Source: Piezodorus guildinii (Eukaryota > Arthropoda > Insecta > Hemiptera > Pentatomidae). Taken from it: DNA of 64,000 nt. A model generated the notes under the pieces. It ran no database searches, was not told where the DNA came from, and saw only the letters and a list, made by a program, of their open reading frames with translations. The position numbers and the translations under genes are program-made. Each line of letters starts with the position of its first letter. Position 1 is the stretch's first letter. The stretch lies in NCBI GenBank assembly GCA_023052935.1, contig CM041297.1, positions 52,495,917 to 52,559,916 of the forward strand, written 5' to 3'. Below are positions 12,240-23,790 of the stretch, in pieces.

Positions 12240-12640
12240 TAAGAAATATTTAGTAAAGGGAAGTATTGCGATCATAAATATTTTCGACGAAAATACACGT
12301 TTTAGGGCCCTCTGAGTCGAAATAACCAAGTCCCGTTAAAAAGTGTGTGTTTGTTTGTGTGTGGCTTACCATATAGAATTATCTAGCACAAACACCATAT
12401 CGTACGTAATTGAAAATTCGTATTCCGAGATGTTACAGCAACTTTTTCATCGTAATCGGCTAACCAGAAGAGCAACTTTTTATCATTCATTTGGCACTTT
12501 CTTACGATTTTCTCAAAAACGGCTCTAACGATTTTCATTAAACTCAGTATATCGATTTTAAATTTAATAGGATTTAATATCAAACCAGTTTGATTCATTT
12601 TGAAATAGTCTGACAGAGATTAAATATCGATTTTATAAAT
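12240..12640 (-). mobile_element. Element X, partial minus-strand copy
   Basis: Blocks appear in reverse order and orientation: AAGTATTGCGATC, AAATACACGTTTTAGGG, AATAACCAAGTCCCG, GTTACAGCAACTTTTTCATC and TTTTCTCAAAAACGGCTC. It stops after TAGTCTGACAG, well before the 5' end of the element. A plus-strand copy begins about 60 bases further on, making an inverted pair. Confidence 0.85.
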
Positions 12641-12699
12641 AAACTTACCCTAAAGAACCATTTTTTTTTTAATATCCACATTATCTCGTTCGCATTGAT

Positions 12700-13492
12700 A
12701 AGAATTAGAAAAGCTGTTAAAAAATTAATCAAATTGAATTTATATCGAAAACATGTGTTTTATTAAAAATTAATTCTAATATATTATTATCTAAAATAAT
12801 CAGTTTTATCCGGTTTTTATAACTCTATTAACTTTTACAAGCTTGTGTATTAGATGATATTTTTTTTCTAAAACCTTTAGCTTTCCAATAGTATATTACT
12901 GATGTATATTACTGTTCTTATGTTCAAAAACAAAAAGTTGCATTAAATAAATATTATTTCAGTTTTCTTCCTTTATTTGGGTATCGAATTTATTCAATTT
13001 ATAAATTTACCTGTTTTTCATCAGTGGTAACAAGATAATATACCTATTTTAATAGAATCTACAAAATTAATAAAATATCGGCATTTAAGTCCTGTCAGAC
13101 TATATTAATCAGAATGAAACCTACATGATATTAAGGCTTATTCAATTTTTCATTGATATAGCGAGTTTAATCAAAGTCGTCGGAACCGTTTTTGAGAAAA
13201 TCATGAAAAGATGTAATCTGCAAGGTATAAAGCGGCTCTTTTGGTTAGCCGATTTTGATGAAAAAGTTTGTTTAGCATCTCGCGCATATATTTGTCTTAA
13301 ATATGAAATTTTAGTTACATAAGACATTTCATTTCCGCGCCCTGTAGTTACCACACACACACCTTTTTGCGGGACTTGGTTATTTGGACTCAGGGGGCCC
13401 TAAAACTTGTATTTCAGTTGAAAACCGGAATACAAAAATTTTCACGATCGCAATACTTTCCCTTACTATATATAGTAAGTGAAAGTAAAAAT
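12700..13492 (+). mobile_element. Element X, 5'-truncated plus-strand copy
   Basis: It contains ACATGTGTTTTATTA, AACTTTTACAAGCTTGTGTA, ATCGGCATTTAAGTCCTGTC, GGAACCGTTTTTGAGAAAAT, GGGACTTGGTTATTTGG and the terminal hairpin CCCTTACTATATATAGTAAG followed by TGAAAGTA. Short open frames on both strands overlap it; they are shadows and not conserved between copies. Confidence 0.88.
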
Positions 13493-15558
13493 CAGGTAAA
13501 TACATAAGTTCAACGAATTCGATATCCAAGTATATATACACACATACACATACATATAGTATAAATATATATTCTATACATATAGTATATATAATCAAGA
13601 AACGTCAATCACGCTCGAGACAGAGAACCTACTATACAGAACCAATCCCAGGATATAGAATATATTTGGCCCATGATCTTAAAACCGACACATGTTTCAA
13701 GCTTAACTCAATGTAACTCTCTAACCTCTTTTTTACTCTTAACTTTATTTGAAAGTTCCTAAACTAATTTTAACGTTGGAGGTAAATAAAAATTTTGTGC
13801 ACATTCTTATCCAATTTTTTTTTTTATTTTAGGATAAAAAACCCCTGATGTTTTTTATGGTTCTCATTACTAGACATAAAGGTATAGTTATTAATTGTAT
13901 AAACAAAGAAATATATTATGGAAAAAAATTGTGCAAATAAAAAAGTTTACAAAACATAAAAAACCATAATTAAAAGTAAAGAAAAAACTAAAACATTCAG
14001 AGTAGATTCTACACTCATGTCGTGAGTTTCTTAAAAATATATATTTGTATTATAATGCTTTATTCTTAAATAAAATTCCTGTTTAACAAATGTTAATATT
14101 TTAGCCAAAAAAAATTTTAAATGCAATATCTAGCTCATATATTCAAATCAATACTTAGGATCTTGAGATAACCACATAATGACAAATGACACAGCTTGAC
14201 ATTTACAAACCGTATATCGATATGCATATAGTTATTTGATGGATATATTCAATTATCGCTGTACGACAACAATGTATCATTCCGACAAGTCTTATCACGG
14301 AGAAACGAACTACTCAACAGAATAATTTTGTATATCATTATCTAGTCTTGGACTGGCTCGTAAAGTTTTTACTTCCGTGGAGATTTCAAAGCCATAAAAA
14401 ATTGTCTGACTAGTTAAGTTCACCTTCTATGTTCTTGTGTTTAATTTTATTAATTGTGTTCTTAGACTTTAAGTCATGCTTAATCTGGGATATCTACCGG
14501 CCAGTGAATCTTTCTTGTTCGAGGAAATACAATTTTCTGTCATTATTTATTAAACAAGTTTCTTACAGACCCAGATGATACATTAGCTGCTTAAATATTG
14601 CAAGAAAACGAATCTGACGTATGACCCTAACTTCAAATCATGAAGTAACTTATCTAAAAAAACGTTCAAAATTATTCTTGTCCAGTACTTTCAGGAAGAT
14701 AATTAATTGCAACGAATTAAAATGTGTCATAGAATAATATAGTACCAACAAATAAAGTTATTTATGTAGGAAACAGCATTTTAATAAAAATAAATTCAAA
14801 CCTTGGTATTGACATTACAGTATAAGCATAGAACTAGGCCACAGACTGTCTCTACCGCACACGCACAGAGTTTTAAAGAGTTAAAATTAATTATAGTTCA
14901 TATTTCTAAGGAAAAAGGATTCATATCAATATTCAAATAAATTTTATTGATGATAAGCAACGTACACTATAAGCATTATGTTGATAAATAAAAGATACTC
15001 AAAGATAAACGATTTCTCGGTTTAATTGCAGAAAGCGTCTTCCATTATAATTTCAATCTTTAAATTCCGATTGCACTTCCATTTGCACTTGATTGCACTT
15101 TAAGTTCGGTATACTATATATAATGACAGATATTTTCTATTAAATGGCACCATTACTTCCTACCTTTCTAGAAACAGGGCTATGAGCGTTTAAATACGAC
15201 TACGAAACGACGAAAAAGTTTTTTTCATCTACAACCATGAATGAGTCAGCATATGAGAATCAAATATTTAAAAAAAGGAATCAGGTATGCGAAACTCACG
15301 AATTTTCCTTATTATTTTAGTATTCTGAATTTGGTAATTCATAAGTTTGTTAACTATTTTAATAATTAACACATATTTATTTACTCCTTTTTTCCATAAT
15401 GTTTTACTTTGTTTATCTAATAATACCAAAAATTAAGGAGTTGATCTTTATGTCTGATTAGGAGTTTATGCTTTGAAAATTAAAATGACTTTCACAGACA
15501 TCCATAGTTAAATTTATTTAAGAACTTTGAAATAAGTTTAAAAAAAAAAAAAAAATAC
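13493..15558. other. Gene-free stretch
   Basis: A TATA/CACA-rich run at about 13530-13590 follows the element X terminus. Otherwise no repeat family of this window and no supported gene is visible. Confidence 0.5.
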
Positions 15559-15965
15559 ATTGAGTTTCGATATAAAGACGTGTTTCAGATTAAATAGTCT
15601 AACAATTAAAATTATTATCCAAAATAATCACATATGTTTATGTCATATTCGTCACTTTACATTACCTTATACAACTTTGTTTATAAATAAATATTTTTTT
15701 CGAAAATCTTCAATTTTCCAAAGATATAAAATTTATTTTTATTAATTTTCTTATGTTCAAACAAAACAAACATAAAAAAATATTTATTCTCTTATCTTAT
15801 CATGTGTTTAATTAAATAATCTATTATTTTATTATCTATATCAATCAGTCAGTTTTGTCCGCTTTTCATCACTCTCCATTATCTTTTACTACTTTGTGTA
15901 TAAGACATTATTTTTTTAACTTCCCAACGATATATTATACATGCATATTACTGTTTTTATATTCA
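15559..15965 (+). mobile_element. Element X, 5'-half fragment (first of three in tandem)
   Basis: It starts near TTGAGTTTCGATATAAAGAC and includes the CCAAAGATATA and CTTATGTTCAAA blocks. It then appears to restart (AATCTATTATTTTATTATC) before a second AACGATATATTATAC block, so part of it may itself be duplicated. It ends where the next copy's 5' terminus begins. Confidence 0.7.
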
Positions 15966-16834
15966 AAAAATCTGGTACACGCAACACACGTCTTTCACTT
16001 ACATCCGTTTCTAAAATCAATTTAAGAAGTTTTAAATACATTTAGAGATTAAAATAAGTTGTTGTTTTATTAAACAATCAATTATATTATTATCTACAAC
16101 AATTATTTGTTTTATCGGCTTTTTACACCCTCCGTTAACTTTTAGAATTTTGTGTATATGATGAGCTTTTCAACGGTATATTATACATCTATATTTCTGT
16201 TTTAATGTTAAAAAAACAACAGAAATCCCATAAAAAATATGTTTGCACTTTTCTCATTTAATTGTACATCAAATTCGCTCAACATGCATATTAAGACATT
16301 ATTTATCAATTCTTATAAGATGATTTTTTCAAATCTACAAAATTGAAGATACTTTAGAAGGAGAAAATTTAAAATATCGGTATTTAAGCCCTGTCAAACT
16401 ATTTCAATCAGAAAGAAACCTACATAATATTAATGCCTATTAAATTCTACATATATATAGCGAGTTTAATCAAAATCGTCAGAGCCGTTTTTGAGAAAAT
16501 CCTAAAAAGGTACAAAATGCGTTGTATAAAGTGGCTCTTTTAGTCAGCTGATTTTCATGAAAAAGTTGCTGTAACATCTCGGGCGTAAAGTCATCCTAAA
16601 TATGTAGTTTCGGTTTTAATAGGACTTTACGGATTCACGCTGGACAGACCACAAACACACGGACTCAAGAACACACAGTCACACACACAGACCTTTTCGC
16701 AGAACAGATCGTTATTTGGACTCAGGGGATCCTAAAACGTATATTCCCCTTGAAAACTGGAATTCGAAAATTTTCATGATCGCAATACTTTCCCTTACTA
16801 TATAGTTCATATATAGGTAAGTGAAAGTAAAATA
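15966..16834 (+). mobile_element. Element X, essentially full-length copy
   Basis: The 5' end AATCTGGTACACGCAACACA is followed by CTTTCACTTACATCCGTTT. The whole block order follows, through a short CA-rich segment and TTATTTGGACTCAGGGGATC, to ATAGGTAAGTGAAAGTA. The 5' CTTTCACTTAC and the 3' GTAAGTGAAAG are reverse complements, so the element has short inverted ends. The 3' one also pairs with the preceding ACTTTCCCTTAC to make a terminal hairpin. Confidence 0.85.
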
Positions 16835-16856
16835 TAAAAGTTGCATATAAAATAAA

Positions 16857-17406
16857 TTTTTGCTTTTTCTTCCTTCAGTTGGATATTGAATTCGTTCAAA
16901 TAAATTTACCGGTTTTTTATCAGTGCTGACAAGATGATATGTTTCATTCTTTGGATTCTACAAAATTTAAGGAACTTTAAAGAAAGAAAATTTAAAATAT
17001 TAGTACTTAAACCCTGTCAGACTATTTAAATCTGAATATAACCTACAGTACATGAAACTTCATACAATAGTATGTTTAATCAAATTCGTTTGAGCCGTTT
17101 TTGAGAAAATGTGAAAAATTTATGGTATAAAGTGGATCTTATGTTCCGCCGATATTAAGGAAAAACTTGGTGTAACATTCCAGGCCCCAACACATCTAAA
17201 ATATGAAATTTTTGTTTTATACAACTTACCATTTTGGAGCTATACCACACACACACAGGGAAAGTGACACACTGACCTTTAGCGGAACTTGGTCAGTTGT
17301 TCTCAAGAGGACAATAAAATGTGTATTTTCAGTGCAAAATTGAATAAGAACATTTTCACGTTAGCAATAATTTCCCTTTATAAATATTTCATAAAGTGGT
17401 AAGTAA
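16857..17406 (+). mobile_element. Element X, 5'-truncated copy (third in tandem)
   Basis: It starts at the TTCCTTCAGTTGGATATTG block and ends with ATAAAGTGGTAAGTAAA. It is more divergent than its neighbours. With the two preceding copies it forms a head-to-tail run of the same orientation. Confidence 0.82.
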
Positions 17407-17419
17407 AAAAAAAGGTGGT

Positions 17420-17625
17420 GGAAAGCAGGGTGGCAGATTGGGTTAGCGAGCGTTGCTTTGATTGCAACCACAGAGGACCAACATTTAAAACCAAAACAAT
17501 TACGAGTTCAAATCTCGGTGCTGGGGCGCTTTTATCTGGACATTTATCACCCGCCCTGACCCCATGCCCGAGAAACCCCGTATAGCCTTCAAAGGCGAGT
17601 TAGGGGTGAAAAAAAAAAAAAAAGA
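17420..17625 (+). mobile_element. tRNA-derived SINE, family 3
   Basis: An A-box-like GGGTTAGCGAGCG and a B-box match GAGTTCAAATCTC are spaced as in a tRNA head. A GC-rich body follows (CACCCGCCCTGACCCC, GAAACCCCGTATAGCC), ending in an A-rich tail at 17610-17635. The body is unrelated to family 1. Single copy in this window, so the family assignment rests on the promoter boxes and tail only. Confidence 0.6.
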
Positions 17626-17759
17626 AAAAAAAAAGAGGTAAGTTAAAGTAATAATAAGTGATGAAGTAATCTCAGATTCATAACTTTTACTTCCTGAATT
17701 ATCTAGATAATTAATTGAATATTTAATTAGCGCTTGTGCATACAATAAAGGATACATTT

Positions 17760-18889
17760 AGTAGGTGATTTTAATTATTTTTATTAGTATTTTAATTTAA
17801 ACTACGCCACATAAGATATGCGATGACACACGTGCTCACTACAAGGTTTATACGACGGTATTGAGTTATGACATGCTTACAAGGTTACCCGCGGTATAAA
17901 ATTAATTGTATTCTCAGTCCTATAGCTCATTGTGTCCCATTAAATTTAATAGCTCTGTTATCCGATAAAAAAAGAACTGTTTAAGCATCTTGGTGAAATT
18001 ATTGAACCATAAGGTTCTATACGCTATTCGCTCTGTGAATGCATGTTACCTAACCTTCTTTATTGATTAGTAATAAAAAATAATATTACAAGAAGCCATA
18101 TATTAGTTTTAAGAATCAATTTTAGTATGGTTCGATGTATCACTAGTAAAATAAAAATAAAATATCCTTAACGTAAGTAAACCGTCTAATATCATCCATC
18201 CATACTGAAAAACTCAATGATGACCACAATGTTCATGCCATAAAATGAGCAAAACGAACATCTTGGTCAAGCGATAATAAATAATCCAAAGAATTTACTT
18301 TTTATTGGCAAAAATTATAATCATGTAAAATCTATATAGTAAATATATTATAAAATAATATCACACAACAGACACTTGAAAAGTGCATTTTTTTTTTTTT
18401 TTTAAATGAATCTTATTTAATAGTTAGGACGAAACTTTGCAAATCTAACATAATTTACTACAGAATAACTTGATACTGAAATAAAATTATATCATTGCAC
18501 ATCCGTCGTCTAAAATTGTCACGATTAACTAACAAGTGAATGTATATTGTGACAAATAAGTCCCTGTTGAGATGGTACTCCTCTATCAGCCAGTTTATAA
18601 CAAATATATGATAACCATGTTATAGATAAATAGTTGACGTGACATAAAAGAACGCTGAGATGATTCTAGTGGCGGGCAAAAGAGATTAGCAAATAGTAAA
18701 TAGTATTTACTAACCAACGTTTTGAACCACGAAGCGGGTCATCATCAGGGCTAGAAAATACTAAAATACAGTGCAAGTGTTTGATAAATAAATCACTATG
18801 AAAAATGAATAGAAATAAAAAACATTGAGTTGAAATATGAACTTGAAAAAATAAGTAATAAAACTATAAAAAAAAAAAAAAAAAAAGAA

Positions 18890-18926
<37 letters not shown>

Positions 18927-19066
18927 ATATATACTAGACTTATTGCCAAGATTGTGGCAGATGTATTATTTCTAAATAATTAAAAGTTTCAAAAAAAAAA
19001 AAAAAATATATATATAATATGAATGAATAAACCAAATCAGTTAATAGAGAAATAAAAATGAATATA
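17760..19066. other. Gene-free stretch with simple repeats
   Basis: It contains an A tract and (TA)n at about 18868-18935 and a second A/TA run near 18992-19018. A segment at about 18710-18750 (AACGTTTTGAACCACGAAG...CATCATCAGGG) resembles the GTTTCGG...CATCATCAGGG repeats elsewhere. No gene is supported. Confidence 0.5.
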
Positions 19067-19541
19067 GTTAATATCAATTACTAATATTGAAGAGTATACT
19101 TGTTATGAATAAAGAATTTGAAACCTCCTCTTCTTTTCTTTTAAATTATATTTTTGTTTATTTTTACATAATTAAATCTTTAATAACGATACGAGGTATT
19201 TTATAATATAAACTAATCAAAAAACTATATCTATTTCATTGAAATATAGTTATAAAAAAAATATGCAGATAGTTTAGAAACAAATTTTAGAATGTGGTAT
19301 TGATAATTATCGAATTATAACTTTTAAATATTATTTTGCTTTTTGTAGATATGATTCTGATATTAAATTGTTTTCGATTTTAATTAGTTAAACTGAAGAT
19401 TTATATTATAAAATACCTCGTATCGTTATTAAAGATTTATTTATGTAAAAATGAACAAAAATATAATAAAAAAAAAAGAGAAAGTTCCAATTCATTTATT
19501 CATAACAAATATACTCTTCAATATTAGTAATTGATATTAAC
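19067..19541. mobile_element. Inverted-repeat element with about 145-bp arms
   Basis: Arms 19067-19212 and 19400-19541 are reverse complements (for example ATACGAGGTATTTTATAATA against TATTATAAAATACCTCGTAT), with a 187-base AT-rich loop. Arms differ by small indels. No coding sequence. It probably is a MITE or foldback element, but no clear target duplication could be seen. Confidence 0.75.
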
Positions 19542-19718
19542 CTGAATACTGACTACTGAGCATAAGATCATTCTCTTCAAAACTACCTCTGATCCGCCGA
19601 TGTACCATTCGACTATTCCAGTGTTCAATTTAGATTAATCGTCGTAGGTCTCTTTAGTTCAGTAAACACTAAACCGTTTCAACCACCTTGTTTGTTCATT
19701 CATTTATGTACTTTGTCT

Positions 19719-19950
19719 AATCTGACGTACAGCAAAAGGATTCCTTTATATGGTATATCCTGTTTAGTGAGGATAAGGGATCTTTAACGAGTATCTGGCG
19801 TTGCACAGGTACGGAACCGTTAATTAAGGTACCCTCCGAATCAAGGATTATTTTGAACCTTTAAATCTTCCTTTTCGTCTGCCGGGTTTCGACCTGTGAC
19901 CTTGGGCATAGGTGGCTGTTGTGTTATCTACTACACTACGGGAAACCCCC
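19719..19950 (-). mobile_element. SINE, divergent relative of family 1
   Basis: Read on the minus strand it has a tRNA-like head (TGGCTAGC equivalent degraded; B-box-like GGTCGAAACCCGG). It then has the family 1 body in diverged form, with GATCTTTAACGAGTA (plus-strand sense) clearly shared. It is the most diverged member here. Confidence 0.6.
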
Positions 19951-20039
19951 GTTTTAACCATCTTTTCGCCTTAACTTAGATAATATCAGATAAAAACCTC
20001 AACAAAACCATATGATCTTTTGTAAAAGGGACAATTTAC

Positions 20040-20300
20040 AGGTTTGTCCTTTCCGCAATGAAATGACAGTACACGCCTCACATCATAATAAGAGACCTAA
20101 TTGTTGGAATTAAGGAAAGCCTAGACCGGGCCCGGCCTTGGAGGAGGCATGATCGAGGGAGGTGAGGCAAGGCAGTGATTGGCTGTTCCCAAACCGATTC
20201 CAGCTCCAAAGTAATAATCTCCCGAATCGTGCAGTTCTTTGCCTGATTATGCACATTGCCTTTGCTGATCACATAATGGAACCGTTTCCCTAAGTAGGCG
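20040..20300. other. GC-richer non-repeat patch
   Basis: About 260 bases with balanced composition (ACCGGGCCCGGCCTTGGAGG is the most GC-rich part). No match to the repeat families in the window. A 64-codon frame exists on the minus strand with no recognisable motif. It could be an old unrecognised element or host sequence. Confidence 0.3.
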
Positions 20301-20758
20301 ATGTAACCCAGTATGCAACATTTAATGTAGGGTCGTGTATTCCTGTTTTTTCATAATTCATTGTGGGATAAAAATGAATAATAGGATAAATGGTCAGTTG
20401 TCTTTGAGTTATCCAAACTCATTTTCCAGCGCTTTGGTATCTGTGTCGTTTGGTGAATATATCTCATTGTCTCATGCTAAATAAAACTCCTTCGCAATCA
20501 TTATAATGTTTTGTTATCGTTCTAATTGAATTAACAGCACTTCCGATTTGATATGTGAGTACGGATAACTTTTATTTTTTTCTAATATTTTTCTTTGACA
20601 AGTCCCTTCAGAATAATATTACAAGAAAAAAAAAAAGTAAACTTGATAATTTTAGAGTAATATTTCTATAAATAATAAAATAGAAATATCAACGGAATGA
20701 GCATACAAAAAAACAAACAAAAAACTCAGGAGGGTGAAAAGAGCATACATTTTTATTT

Positions 20759-21048
20759 TTTTATTTCACGCTCAAAAAAGCACTCATCAACTTCCTATTC
20801 TTACACAATTTATATTTCTTCACTATCTATTACATTGTTTTTCTACGTTTCGGGGTTCTGTCAAATAGGACGAATAGCGGTAAGCTCTAGATATGTAATA
20901 TGATGTGTTGTGTGTTAAAAATTGATTTAAAAAAAGTCTTGATAATGGGGAAAGAACCCCGAAACGTAGAAAAACAATGTAATAGATAGTGAAGAGAAAT
21001 AAATTGTGTCAGAAAAGGAAGTAAATGAGTGATTTTTTGAGTTGAAAT
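20759..21048. mobile_element. Inverted-repeat (hairpin) element with about 100-bp arms
   Basis: The arms contain AATAGATAGTGAAGA and its reverse complement, and GTTTTTCTACGTTTCGGGGT with its partner on the other side, around a loop of about 90 bases. Like the 3.3-kb hairpin it carries an ACGTTTCGG core, but the rest of the arm is unrelated. Confidence 0.72.
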
Positions 21049-21104
21049 ATTCAATAGAGGTACCTAAAAAAAAAAAAAAAAAATTATGAAAGAAAAGAAT
21101 TTTT

Positions 21105-21372
21105 TTTTTTTTTAGTTATTCTAAAACACAATAGTAATAAAGACGTATTATTATACATTGGAAAGCTAAATATTTCAGAAAAAATATATATTATACGCAA
21201 GTTATAAAAAACGAATAAATATGTAAATAATAGTAGTGAATAGTAATATAGCACAGTAATTAGTGAAGCACGGGTTTCTATTGAAACTCAATGTTATTAT
21301 TTCAGTCTAAGTTCTTAAATTGATTATAACAACGGAGGTAACTGAAAGTAGTGTGTTGAGTGCACAAGATAC
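21105..21372 (-). mobile_element. Element X, 5'-end fragment, minus strand
   Basis: ATTATACATTGGAAAGCTAAA, TTTCTATTGAAACTCAAT and CGGAGGTAACTGAAAGTAGTGTGTTG (split here for length) are the reverse complement of the element X 5' terminus. Only the terminal 270 bases remain. Confidence 0.75.
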
Positions 21373-21639
21373 ATGGGTTTTATAATCAGTTTCTAAAAAG
21401 GATACGTTATTTGTTTTCTTTCTTGTTTAAAAATCATTTTGAGGAGTTTACAATTAAAGGCGGTATCAGATAGATATATAGATAACTTTAAAACAAAAAT
21501 GTTACAATCTTACAATTTATAAAAAAAAAAATTAATATAGCTATGATCTTTACGTCGGTCTAGTGAGGAGCCGACCTGTTCTATTTTAAAATTATACAAC
21601 AGTAAAATATATGTAATTCGATGATTCTACTATTTATTC

Positions 21640-21999
21640 ACAAAGCCCGAAGCACTGATAACAAACATTTATACTTGATTGCGATATTCTTTCTAACTTC
21701 TCTGGCGCGACAGGCCATGCAGACCGATGGCCGCGTGGTGGAATCTTCTGGGAGAATATATTCATCACGTTTCTCGATAAAGTTTTATTGGGTAGGAATA
21801 TCACTCCCATAGAAATATCACTCCCACGCCTATTTTTTTGAATGGCCACCAGCAGGCCGACGGGTCTCACATAACCGGGGGAGAGGCTGTGAGCGAAAAC
21901 CCATTTAATCATATGCTTATGAAAGTCCGGGACTGGGATTCGAACTCACAACCTTTGGCTTGTGATATTAGAGCTCTAGCTACTCAGTCACGGTAATTA
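21640..21999 (-). mobile_element. tRNA-derived SINE, family 5
   Basis: On the minus strand GTGACTGAGTAGCTAGAGC (A-box region) and GAGTTCGAATCCC (B-box) form a tRNA-like head. A roughly 280-base GC-richer body follows, ending near 21640. Its body differs from the other SINE families. The overlapping open frames on both strands are not thought to be genes. Confidence 0.65.
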
Positions 22000-22149
22000 A
22001 ACAAAGCCATTGTGATATTAAACAATCAGAATATTTATTGACATTTAACACAAAATTAATTAATTAAATCAAATATACATCACATATACCAAAACATTTT
22101 CAGTATAAAAATATCAAAAAGTTTCAAATAATTTTTTAACCGTAATTTG

Positions 22150-22720
22150 GTGAAAACATAAAGATCTATAGACCTTCAAGCTCAGCAAATCGTCACATGC
22201 TTAAAAGTATATAGGCTAAACGCATTAGCCTCCTTTCGTCTGCGCGGCAATAACGGATCTTGAAGAGATACGAAACCCCGACCGAGCCCGGCCACCTACT
22301 TACTATGCGGGGAAATAATACGCAGGGACGATCCGTCAAACATGTCAGAGGAACCCGTTGGCACGAGGAGTGAAGAAGACAAAGGCGGCGGGTAGGTGTG
22401 GGTGAGCCATCTAGATATATCTCCAAGGAACAAATGGATCTTTCAAAAATATATCACTCGATCAAGGAGGCCGTGCACGATCGGATAATGAACATCGGCT
22501 GGCATTAGTGGTAATTGTGTTTTAACGGCTTGAGGATGCCGCCCTATCTCCGGGCCTTTTCAATTAGCCAGCGCGGGCGTTGGTCATCTGTCATTGTGTC
22601 CTCCGCTAAACGATAACGTGTTCTTGTCGATCCTCTGTCGGCCTCCGCTCTCTGGGCCTGTCGGATCGGTGTCTGTCTTTCGCAGGGTGGTTTGGAGCTG
22701 GGAAACGGTGCGTACCTTAA
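22150..22720 (+). other. GC-rich island with a possible first coding exon
   Basis: About 570 bases of near-balanced composition in an otherwise AT-rich window, with no match to the repeats here. On the plus strand ATG at 22342 begins MSEEPVGTRSEEDKGG and meets a donor-like CGG/GTAGGT at 22391/22392. That is the pattern of a short first exon. On the minus strand, a different frame (about 22584-22715) is preceded by a pyrimidine-rich AG. Both readings cannot be right, and neither is proved. A CpG-containing promoter region is also possible. Confidence 0.3.
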
Positions 22721-23349
22721 TGGTGGAATGAAAGCAGAAACATAACCAAAAAAATAATATATAGATAACCCTGGGATATAATTTCACATTAGTAAATAAA
22801 AGAAAGATGAATATAAAATATACAACAAAAGTATCATACGGTAATAATAGCTTCGTTCGTTTATAGACATACCGCCTTGCACTATTTTCCGTATTATTTC
22901 CAAAATATTTCGTTAGTAATAAATTTGAAAAAGAATTGCTTACGAAGCTTGGTAATGTATTTTTTAACAAGAGGTACACCCAACTCTGGATGCATGGTTT
23001 TAATTAAGCTATGCCAATCACCAGTCAACAGTTGCTTCGAATCCCGCCAGGGCGGGATGAAATCATGTCGTTACGGAGCTGAATGAATCAAGATCTTCCC
23101 AATATTGATAAAATAGGTTATTTACCTTTGGATGACTCATTTTATTTAAACAAATATATAAAAATGACAACAGATTCGTATCCTGTAGGATTACCTGTCC
23201 CTTTTCTCTTTAATATATCAGGAAATAAAGTTAAACACACACACAAACCAGACGAAAAGTTAATATTAAATACTGTTTTAGTATATTATAGTATGGCAAG
23301 CTTGATTATTTATAGCTTTAACATATAATACAATATATATATATACATA

Positions 23350-23790
23350 ATATCTTCCTATATCAGTCCTTGCGAGCCAGAAATCCTTCCTATATTTTTG
23401 ACCTCCTTACTCCGCGTTCTTCCATGCACACCCTAAATACAAGATCTCATCCTACCAACTATGCCTCGAAGTCCTTTGTATCCATACTACATACTTTGGA
23501 ACTCTTTACCCATCTCCCTCCGAATAATGTCACCCTAACCATTTCTAAAACCGATTATTTTTCCACCTCCTCAAAAATCAATCGTCGCTTATATGTAATA
23601 AATACTGACTTTGTATATACTTAACTAAACTCATTCGATTTGTATATTTTATTTATTATAACTTTAAATACTTTACTGTCTGTATAATAATTATATATCA
23701 AATAAAGCCAGACAAATTGGAATACATCTGTTCGCTGTATTAATTCATAGTGGACGGGATGTCCTAGAATAAAATATATTTTTCATTCAT
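23350..23790 (+). mobile_element. CR1-like LINE, 3' end (5'-truncated)
   Basis: The start encodes SLRARNPSYIFDLLTPRSS, matching SLRARKPSYIFDLLTPRFP of the minus-strand copy at 51.0-51.8 kb. After a stop at about 23622 comes a 3' UTR sharing AAAGCCAGACAA with that copy. The end is GTCCTAGAATAAAATAT followed by ATTCATT repeats. Only the C-terminal tail of the reverse-transcriptase protein remains, and its end differs from the other copy, so it is frameshifted. Confidence 0.8.

Noticed and set aside
13125..13360. Open frames on both strands inside element X
   Set aside because: Not conserved between copies of the element, so they are chance frames.
18761..18949. 62-codon minus-strand frame
   Set aside because: Made of TA repeats and a poly-A tract ([11 protein letters not shown]); no coding signal.
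21634..21912. 92-codon minus-strand frame and the plus-strand frame opposite
   Set aside because: Both lie within the body of a tRNA-headed SINE; no motif.
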